Source: Hydractinia symbiolongicarpus (lineage: Eukaryota; Cnidaria; Hydrozoa; Anthoathecata; Hydractiniidae). From it: a DNA stretch of 64,000 nucleotides. The stretch covers positions 6,200,001-6,264,000 of the forward strand of contig NC_079887.1 in the NCBI RefSeq assembly GCF_029227915.1, in the 5' to 3' direction. The position numbers were made by a program, and so were the translations under genes. A model generated the notes under the pieces. The model was given only the letters and a program-made list of their open reading frames with translations. It did not search any database and was not told the origin of the DNA. Shown here piece after piece: positions 56,301 through 64,000 of the stretch (position 1 is the first letter of the stretch; each line of letters begins with the position of its first letter).

Positions 56301-58665
56301 TATTTGTGACCTAAGGATACGGTCCAACTTTTGAGCACAATTTTTTAAATCGCGATTTTTTCGGTGATAGTAAAAAAAGTTTATTTAATCATACATCACT
56401 GATTTTTATTTGGTGTGTTTACTTCAAGGCAGCTGTGTAGAATAAATCGATGTAAATTTTTTATCTCAAAAAATTTTTAGAATATCTAACTATGGAACTT
56501 TTGAAACTTTGCTGCAGATTAAGATACAAGCTATGACATCAACACTTATTTTACAATTAAAGTTAATATTATTGATCATAATACAATCGTGTTTAAGACT
56601 TAATTTAATTGGTGTAATTAAAATCCATATATTTATTTCAAAGATAAAGTAATTAAGGAGTCACTACTCAATCGATTCTTTAATTCATCAAATTACTCAT
56701 CAACGTTATATTTTTTAATCAAGTCCATTTTTTAATTTAGCCTCATTTGCTAATGGCAATTGTCATTTCAGTTTCAAAGCTGCCAAGAGGTTGCTAAGCG
56801 CGATATATAAATTTACTAGAATAGAGCGAAGCCTGCTAATTTTCAAGTTATGTGACGTCATTTTTAGGCACAGTATTGAGTGTGGCTCAAGGATGTTATT
56901 ATTTTTTTAAAATTATATTATAGGTGTCTTTTTAGATTATTGGCTAGTCGCTTAGTTGTGACACTGTCTGCCTTAGTCCTTAGCAGTTGTATTATTTATA
57001 AAACTGACTGAGATCATAAAAGTTTGTTTCTATATTTAGAAATGTGGTTAAGTGAGATTTGCTTTATATCTTTAATGTGATTGTTTTAAAATTTTTGGCA
57101 AGTCTGTAATTTTTCGCTGATGCTGTAAAATTTTACGCTGATTTTTTCACACCTAAAAAATTAAATGTCGTTGTCTATCACGAATCTGACGACTTACTAA
57201 TGGACATAAATGGTTCCTGTAAATTATATGTTGTTTTGTTTTTTGATTATGTCTCATTTGTTCTCCTTGAAAGCTTGTCACGTTGTGAGAACCAAAAATA
57301 ACATCTAAGTTTGGGATATATTACTCTCAGGATATTTTTTTAAAACTATAAGAAAGTAATTTGTAAATTTATTCCAAATTTTCTTTATAAATATTTGATT
57401 AGTAGTGCAAATTTTGCAAAAATATCAGTGTACAGTAAAAAGTTATAATTTTTACGCTGTTTTTATTGTTTCATTCAAGTTTTATCAGAATAATGTTTTT
57501 TAGTTTTGACCTCTTTCTCAGCACGAATGCAACCGGACAATATATTATCAACTTTGTATATCTTTTTTGTTGTTTTTAAAAACATCAATATAGAAAGTAA
57601 AAGACAAATAACTCAGCAGAAAAAACGACCAATGTGTATCTTTAAAAAGCCATTAAAACAGGAAAATTTTCAACTTTTTTATGTATTCTTTCGAATTTTG
57701 CAAGAACCTCACAATAATTCAGTCTCTCAGATATTGAAATAATTATGAAATTATTGTTTTGAAGAAACACAACGAATACAATAGGTTTCAGTTAAAAAGC
57801 ACAAAAAAAAAATTAAAAAATGGTTTTACAATGTGCGAGAAACATCTGTTCGAGTTTATAAAAACATAAATATTTTCTATGGTTAATAGTATTAGAAAAA
57901 TGTTGAAAGTGTAACCGCTTGTAAGAACATCTTAAGAAGTAAAGAATTATATAATTTAAACTAAAAAAGAAGGCTTTGCTTTTATGCTTCGTACATATAG
58001 AAGAGCAGAGATAATATAATAGAAAAAAAAACGACTTTAGCGGAAACAAATAAAAAACAAAGAACTTTTTACGTTATGCCCTAAAGGACACAAGTCGTTT
58101 AGCAGTTTTGTTGAAAGGACGTCTAAATCCCGGCTAAGATTGGATTTGCTTAATCTTTAACACTTTTTCAGGCGAAAACGGTCTTGTGTTCTACAGAAAC
58201 ATCGCATGTATTGAATGTATTGATAATGATGGACATTTTAAGGGTTAGAAGAATATATAATGTAGATATGTCACATTGTAAAAAAGATATCCAGCATTAG
58301 CGCAAGAAGGTAAAAATGCTCAAAAATAATTGATTCTTCTTTAGTCTGGACTTGCATTATTGTTCTTATAATCTATGAGGATGTGTAGGCTGAGTGCTTT
58401 CTTAATATGCTCCTAATTTTTGGCTACTTCTGATAGAAAACATACTGTCAATAGTCACCAATAAAAGTGTTATACATGCTTTCATTACATTAACTTCTGT
58501 TGTTTATTAGCTTCTGTTTAAACAAACGAATTAAGCACAGTTATGCGGATTGCAGCACGTGTTCTAAAAAGGAAATAAAAACATCATCGTTACACCACGA
58601 CATATCATTAAGCTTAAAACGTTTGTTTTAGATAGAATAGAAAAAAAGTTCACAAGAAAATACTA
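53398..58665. other. Intergenic DNA, including a possible upstream exon
   Basis: No gene could be supported. The missing first exon of gamma-glutamyltransferase should lie in the left part. Other items are a diverged CGCGAAATTAAG-type repeat at about 53700-53790 and an 11-bp perfect hairpin at 54998-55025 (ATTGGCTGGTA/TACCAGCCAAT). Confidence 0.45.
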
Positions 58666-59526
58666 ATGGCGTATTGGGATTACTCGAGAAATCATGGTGA
58701 GCGAACATGGAATCAAAAATGGAAATGCGGAACACATCAGTCACCAATTAATATTATAACTAAGAACACAGTTAGAAAAGACGGCCTAGATGATTTGAAA
58801 TTTCATGGCGGAAAGGTCAAGCTTGCTTTGTTAAACAAAGGTTTTAATATATCTATATCACCTTTGGTTTCAAATGATGACAGTCATATTAACAGAGATA
58901 AATGTCAATTATTTGTAAATGGTGGACCAACGGAATCTGAGTATTATTTAAAAGAGTTCCATTTTCACTGGGGGGATAAATCATCAAAAGGGTCAGAGCA
59001 TGAAATTGATGGACATAAATTTGACGCCGAGCTTCATCTAGTCCATTACAAAAGAAATCAACATGCTTCGTTTGTTGACGCTCTTAATCATGAATGTGGC
59101 TTATGCGTAATTGGCATCTTTTTAGAAAAAAAGGATGACGTCACTACTAATCCGGTTTTGAAAGATATTTTAGACATGACTAAACACATTCCTTATAAGG
59201 GCGATACTTACACAGGGACAAAAGAAATTGATTTGTATGATATCACAAAAGAAATTTCCACAGAGTACTTCACTTACGGTGGTTCTCTGACAACTCCACC
59301 GCTTTCAGAATGCGTACGTTGGATTGTTTTAAAGAAGCCCTTGTATGTTTCTTCTAGTGATTTAGACAATCTTTATGACATCAATGCCGATACCATGGGT
59401 AAAGAGAAGTTCCACGATCCATGCCAACGTGAAGGTGATTGCGCATGCGCAGAGATGCCTAAAATACGAAACAATTTTCGTTCTTGTTGCTCGATTAATG
59501 ATCGGATTGTCTCACACGTTTCATGA
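58666..59526 (+). CDS. Alpha carbonic anhydrase, single exon
   Basis: A 286-residue alpha carbonic anhydrase that hydrates CO2 to bicarbonate. Zinc ligands are His99 and His101 (EFHFHWG) and His124 (ELHLVH); the gate residues Glu111 and Thr209 (SLTTPP) are present, as is QSPINI near the N-terminus. There is no signal peptide, so a cytosolic enzyme is expected. The position of the proton-shuttle His64 of human CA II is Lys58 here, suggesting a slower enzyme. The C-terminus departs from the family in a Cys-rich stretch (residues 253-275, seven cysteines by count). There is no intron in the coding region. The upstream GTTTGTTTTAG at about 58620-58631 could be a splice acceptor in the 5' leader; AATAAA follows at 59639. 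Confidence 0.93.
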   Translation: MAYWDYSRNHGERTWNQKWKCGTHQSPINIITKNTVRKDGLDDLKFHGGKVKLALLNKGFNISISPLVSNDDSHINRDKCQLFVNGGPTESEYYLKEFHFHWGDKSSKGSEHEIDGHKFDAELHLVHYKRNQHASFVDALNHECGLCVIGIFLEKKDDVTTNPVLKDILDMTKHIPYKGDTYTGTKEIDLYDITKEISTEYFTYGGSLTTPPLSECVRWIVLKKPLYVSSSDLDNLYDINADTMGKEKFHDPCQREGDCACAEMPKIRNNFRSCCSINDRIVSHVS

Positions 59527-59638
59527 ACAGTTTATGAAAGTGAAAATAGGTTTTTAATGCGCAACTATATGCATGATATGTTAAACTATTAAATATCGAG
59601 AAAAATGAGTTTGCTTAGCGGCCTGGCCTGCTCAACGA

Positions 59639-59644
59639 AATAAA
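59639..59644 (+). promoter_or_regulatory. Poly(A) signal of carbonic anhydrase
   Basis: AATAAA 113 bp after the stop codon; a second AATAAA lies near 59696. Confidence 0.45.
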
Positions 59645-59649
59645 CTTTG

Positions 59650-60550
59650 TTTTGTTTTAAAAAAAAATACTTGATAAGAACGTTTTAAATTTCGAATAAA
59701 CGTTACTTAGCCCTAAGAAGCATTATTTTTTAGGTACAACTACATTTTCGAGGATAAAAGTCTAGTTGAGTTAGTATAGTTCCAGGCGATGGTAACTAGC
59801 TAGCTAATTAGCTAGTACAGAAACTTTCGGTGTGTTTTGTGATTTTGCGACTGCATATATTAAGGTTAAACATATCTAACAACGGTAGAAATATATCCAA
59901 CTTGATTGCTTGTATTTTTTCACAATAAAGCAAAAACTACCACCCGTTTCTGTTAACTGTATGCGATATAGATCGGCAACAGTTGTGCACTGTGACGCGT
60001 TGTTTATCGGATACAGCCGTATGTCTGTATCTCTGGAGATAGCTGATAACGCTGGCTATCGATCTCAGCCTGTTAGGCTAAAAACAAAATGGCGACTGTA
60101 GATGCAAGTGGAATTAACGGAAAGGCAGTCATTGCCCCATTTTCTTTTTAATTTTTTTTTGGGCGCACGCACCGTGGGCTTGGCCAGATGCGCTGAAGGG
60201 CCCTTAAACAAATGCGTGCGTAGCGCGTAGTAAAAAAAACAGAAAAAAAAGGAATATATTTTACAATTTCTTCTTATAATAATAAGACGAATCTCTTTTT
60301 TCACCGCACTCCCATAGGTTTATATATAAAAACAACAAAGTATTTTGTGTTATCTTGTGTTTAAAAATTTTACCTAGTTGTTAGATCATTTTATTTTATT
60401 TTGATTTATTTCCAGTTAAGCAACAAAATGATGATGATCTAAAAAACATTTTGAACGCTTACCCTGGTCAGTTAACGTAGTGTTATGTTTCTTCAACATA
60501 TGCGCTTTTAACTTATTTCAGCGTGTATAGTTTGCGTCGCATTCATTACA
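59650..60550. other. Intergenic DNA, no gene seen
   Basis: Non-coding. An imperfect inverted repeat built on GCGCACGCACC and GCGTGCGTAGCGCG spans about 60161-60228. Confidence 0.45.
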
Positions 60551-63500
60551 TTAAAAGGTGGTTACATTTTCTGTGATGACCTTTTCAGGGAATTCCGTAT
60601 TAATTCCATCACTTTGCTTTTTGGCAGGTGAATCTGAAAACATGAGTAAAAAGGTTAGAAAAAAATGGAAAATATTTATCATTTAAAACATTTATCTTTA
60701 TCGTATTTTTTACTTACCCGAACTTTTATCATGGGTAATTATAACTTCGTCTTGAAGTGCTTGAAGCTTCTTTTCTCTTCTGCGCTTGTATCTTTTAGTT
60801 TGCTCTAACATAATAAAAACGTGCCTTGCCTAAAAACTCAAAATTTTTTACTTTTTTTCTCGCAAGGACGCTACTTTCTAGACGTATTACAAAGGTAGTT
60901 GGAAGTGCGTACATAACTTACTAGAAACGTCTTTTTCAACATCTGAAAATATTTTATCTAGCTCAGTGTTGCATTCATCTTCCGAAGAACTGTCAACTAA
61001 AAAAAAGTGTATAATACTGTATATTGGAAACAGTTTGGCGATTACTTTTTAACATTGAGGATACTTTACTCAGCTTACTCACTCACCGATTATTGAGTAT
61101 TTTGCTTCAAGCAACCTTGTGAAAAATATTTTTAAAAGACTAAAACATTTTGTGACAGTGTCTATGAAGTAAAAAATTACATTTTAGAGACCTTACCTAA
61201 TTCTTCCCTAGTTTCCCTTATAATGGCTTTGTATAAAAGCTTCTCCTCGATAACGTTCGAACTTGATTCTTCTACAAACAAGGAAACACTCATTGAAAAA
61301 AAGATAAAACATTTGGCGAGACAACCAAAGAAAATACAGTTTTTCTCACCACCTGTTTTTTCTGTTTCCATAACTAATTCTTCCACAAACTAACTACAAC
61401 AAATAGTTTAGCCGAGAACAAGCACCCAGCACAAAGTAAATAAACGTTTTATATATAATTTTTATTATTTCAAAAAATGGACTAGCTTCAAATATGTACT
61501 AACTCAATTTCTTTGATGATATGAATATCAATATTGTATGTTTTTTATGAAAAATGAAAATCTGTTCTGAATAAGTGTATAGGCCATAGGCTAACCAGAG
61601 TAAAACATTGACTTGACGCTGATTCACTTCGGCATTGTTTATAAAGTTCGTTCTGTCAGTATTCGAAATGACCGTATAAGAGCCTCCGAGTTACTCGGTA
61701 TGGGCCATAGGCTAACCAGAGCAAAACATTGGCTTGACGCTGATTCATTTCTACGTCTTTCTTACTGTGACAATTATCGTTTTGCGCTACACAGGCAACA
61801 GGTTCGTGAAGAAACAAAGTGGGAAGGAAGTTACGCCAACAATTATATTATATAGTTAAGTAAGGTACACGAATTTTAATATCTAGTCATGAAATTTAAA
61901 ACAAAAATAAATTATAACTATATGTAAAAAAATATCTTAGGTATTAAATACATTTGTTTTGTTTAGAAAAGTCTAAGGAAGATGGTTGTTTCAGGTACAA
62001 GCCATGCGCAAACTTTTGGTTATATACTCCTTATTCCCTGCCGTTGTATTTTTATATAATCGAACCACAGCTTCATAAATATATTTACAATATAACTTTT
62101 ATTCACCATCTGCACTTTCACTTGAATCTGAGTATATTTCACTGTCCTCAGAGTAATACGCGAAATCTATCGTTTCGTCGTCTTCGTACATCACTAGCAC
62201 ATCATTCGCAAGTGGATTTTCAATATGAACGAAACTATTGAACAGAGCTTTATTTCGATTTAAAGTATCGCTCACGCGGCCCATAACTTCACTGATGAGA
62301 AACTTTTCGGCAGGCTTGTCGCATGTTTCCAAGTATTGTTTTAGTATTTGAAATTGCTCTTGCCAATAATCTATAACGCATGACATTTCATGTTTTACAA
62401 AACCAATCTCTTCAGACGCTCGTTGCTGTCTCAAATATAATTGGACGCAATTTTTCTTCACATTTTCTGGAATTATTGACGTTTTATAAAATAACAAGTA
62501 TTGCAATATGCACGTGAAATTTGCGTAAAACTTACTAATTATACTAAATTATAAAAACATGGAAACAAGAATCACTTAAAAAAATGACGAAATACGGCAC
62601 ACGAGTTAAACACTAGCATGGATTGAAATACTTTGGTAGACAGCTGAGTTCACATCCAATATTTCACTGTATTTGAGGTTAGAATAGCTCTCGTTTAACT
62701 CCTTCCGTATGTCATTTAATCCGTCCAGCTGATTCTTTATTTCTCTACACACTTTATTTATTGGGGCGCTGAGACGATTAGCAATTGCAGATCCATCTAA
62801 GAGAGAAATCCAAATAGTTTGATTATAGTAAGAGCTATTACGCCGTAATAAACTTAGATTAAGAAGGTTATGTTTTTTAAAAAGAACCACGTATCAAATT
62901 TGAACGATTAACGATGGAAGGTTTAGTCAGTAACAAGTCATCAAATCATGGTAATGTGAACTAAGGACAATTGAATAGTTCATTAGTACCTCCGTAGCGC
63001 TTTTTTAATACCAACAACATCATTCGTTCTGATACCCCGTGGTATAGTATATATATATACTATATAAATGGCTTCATCTTGTGAGAATTGCAAGGCGTTT
63101 TTATGTTCGAATCGATATTCAGGAGTGCTAACGGTCCAACGTGCAAGAATGTTATGCTTCTTTTCAAGACTTTTGAGAGTGATATCAATCCTAAAAATCG
63201 CAGATGTGGTTATTTTTTATTTCTGATATATATGTTATATTACTTCTTATACAATATAACAGCGCAAACTTTAAACCTTGCTGCTTTAGAAATATGGCAA
63301 GCTCGATCTGATAGCTTTTCACTCATCAGTGACAGGCGCTTTTCTTTCCAAAATTCTTTGAGCTTTCGATAGTAGCACTGAGTCCATTCAATATCTAGAT
63401 CAATTTGAAATCAATAGTGACTATCGCTTATTCTCGCCTACGCGCGCCCGTTTAAATTACTAAAAATTACCTTTCGCATTTGAAGGCTGTTTTGTTACCG

Positions 63501-63896
63501 CTTCATCCTCCTCGCTTTTCCAAGCATTCAACACGTCTGATGTGATACTTACTAAGAATACAATTGACAAACAAATTATATATAGGCTTTAAAAAGTACT
63601 TTTTCTAATTAAAATTCTCTGCCCTCGATGTTTTAACAAAAATAGGTTTTTAAATATCTTTCTGCGTTCGCAAGTTTGACGCAGAAGTATTCTTAAAGAT
63701 AACGATTTAAAATATGCACATGCGTAAAAAAAAACTCTGAGAAAAGAATAGTTTTCTTAGCATTCCCTGTCTTAAGGTTGTAGAACATCTTCACTAAGTA
63801 ACATACCTTGAAGTTTTGAGCATATTGCATCAAGTTCATCACAGCACGACTTCATCGTTTTATTGGCTTTTTCATAAAGATTTACCAATGTATTTC
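60551..63896 (-). CDS. Multi-exon gene of unknown product, 5' end beyond window
   Basis: A series of short exons with proper AG/GT borders: 63896-63807, 63551-63471, 62796-62632, 62466-62107, about 61379-61350, 61271-61197, 60996-60922, 60804-60718 and 60633-60551 (stop). Nearly every junction is in phase 1, and joined codons stay open, which supports one gene. The 62466-62107 exon has helical text (RASEEIGFVKHEMSCVIDYW) and then an acidic Ser/Asp/Glu tail; later exons are also acidic (EESSSN, DSSSEDE) and then basic (KRYKRRREKKL). The helical part reminds me of the C-terminus of KDZ-type transposases, so a transposase-derived host gene is possible. Alternative ends are stops at 62099 or 62606 if the weaker donors at 62106 and 62631 are not used. 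Confidence 0.5.
61582..61752 (+). repeat. Local direct repeat in intron
   Basis: A segment of about 50 bp beginning GGCCATAGGCTAACCAGAG occurs at 61582 and again at 61703 with a few mismatches. Confidence 0.7.
63043..63066. repeat. TATA-rich palindrome
   Basis: TATAGTATATATATATACTA with symmetric flanks forms a near-perfect AT palindrome. It is probably a microsatellite-derived structure in an intron. Confidence 0.4.
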
Positions 63897-64000
63897 CTAA
63901 ATTAATAAACCTTTTATAAATACTACATTACCTAATCATGTTTACCTCTTTTGCTTATTCTACCTATGTATACCTATATTGCCCATTTTGATTGATCCAA

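Noticed and set aside
61613-61855. Forward ORF of 80 codons between exons
   Set aside because: It runs across a local direct repeat inside an intron of the leftward gene and has no conservation signal.
62999-63066. TATA box and promoter for a rightward gene
   Set aside because: The TA-rich palindrome looks like a microsatellite and the following ORF (63088-63372) has no protein-like features.

Overview
The window is metazoan nuclear DNA, AT-rich, with spliced genes and many nested mobile elements. The best guess is a cnidarian, possibly medusozoan. That rests on the Polinton gene set, on repeat families I associate with cnidarian genomes, and on base composition. No ribosomal or mitochondrial marker fixes the species.

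Layout. 1-902 is unremarkable. 903-9171 is a satellite array of about 22 monomers of roughly 370 bp; it switches subtype near 4890 and reverses orientation near 6427. 9172-11220 is intergenic and holds a cluster of TTTCGCGAAA-type palindromes. 11436-16790 is a clearly less AT-rich, densely coding, degraded Maverick/Polinton (adintovirus-like) element. It has rightward genes (Cys-rich protein, unknown protein, SAP-like protein, membrane protein, D,D35E integrase) and convergent leftward genes (BRO-N-like protein, coiled-coil membrane protein, packaging ATPase and several small proteins). Several are broken by stops and frameshifts. No polymerase, capsid or protease gene is visible. 16974-27852 is a head-to-tail chain of non-autonomous Helitron-like elements, and one link is interrupted by a full-length CR1/Jockey-like LINE with two open ORFs (20944-25321).

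30243-32531 is a hAT-like DNA transposon with matching ends and a 5-bp target duplication. 35089-36410 is an intronless, stop-bearing copy of a Hedgehog acyltransferase (HHAT, MBOAT family) gene. 42725-42810 is a perfect-looking palindromic MITE.

Host genes. 44992-45519 (minus) encodes a two-pass membrane protein of unknown role. 47034-53397 (minus) is a gamma-glutamyltransferase gene of at least eight exons, with the first exon not identified and three introns carrying remnants of the Helitron-like family. 58666-59526 (plus) is a single-exon alpha carbonic anhydrase with all three zinc histidines. 60551-63896 (minus) is a chain of short exons sharing phase 1, running off the right edge, product uncertain.

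The host genes do not form an obvious pathway: gamma-glutamyltransferase acts on glutathione at the cell surface and carbonic anhydrase handles CO2/bicarbonate. The main biological interest lies in the Polinton, where a shared AAATAAAC motif sits directly before several start codons and short inverted repeats sit at or just after several stop codons, and in the Helitron-like chain, which spreads CRE-type TGACGTCA palindromes.
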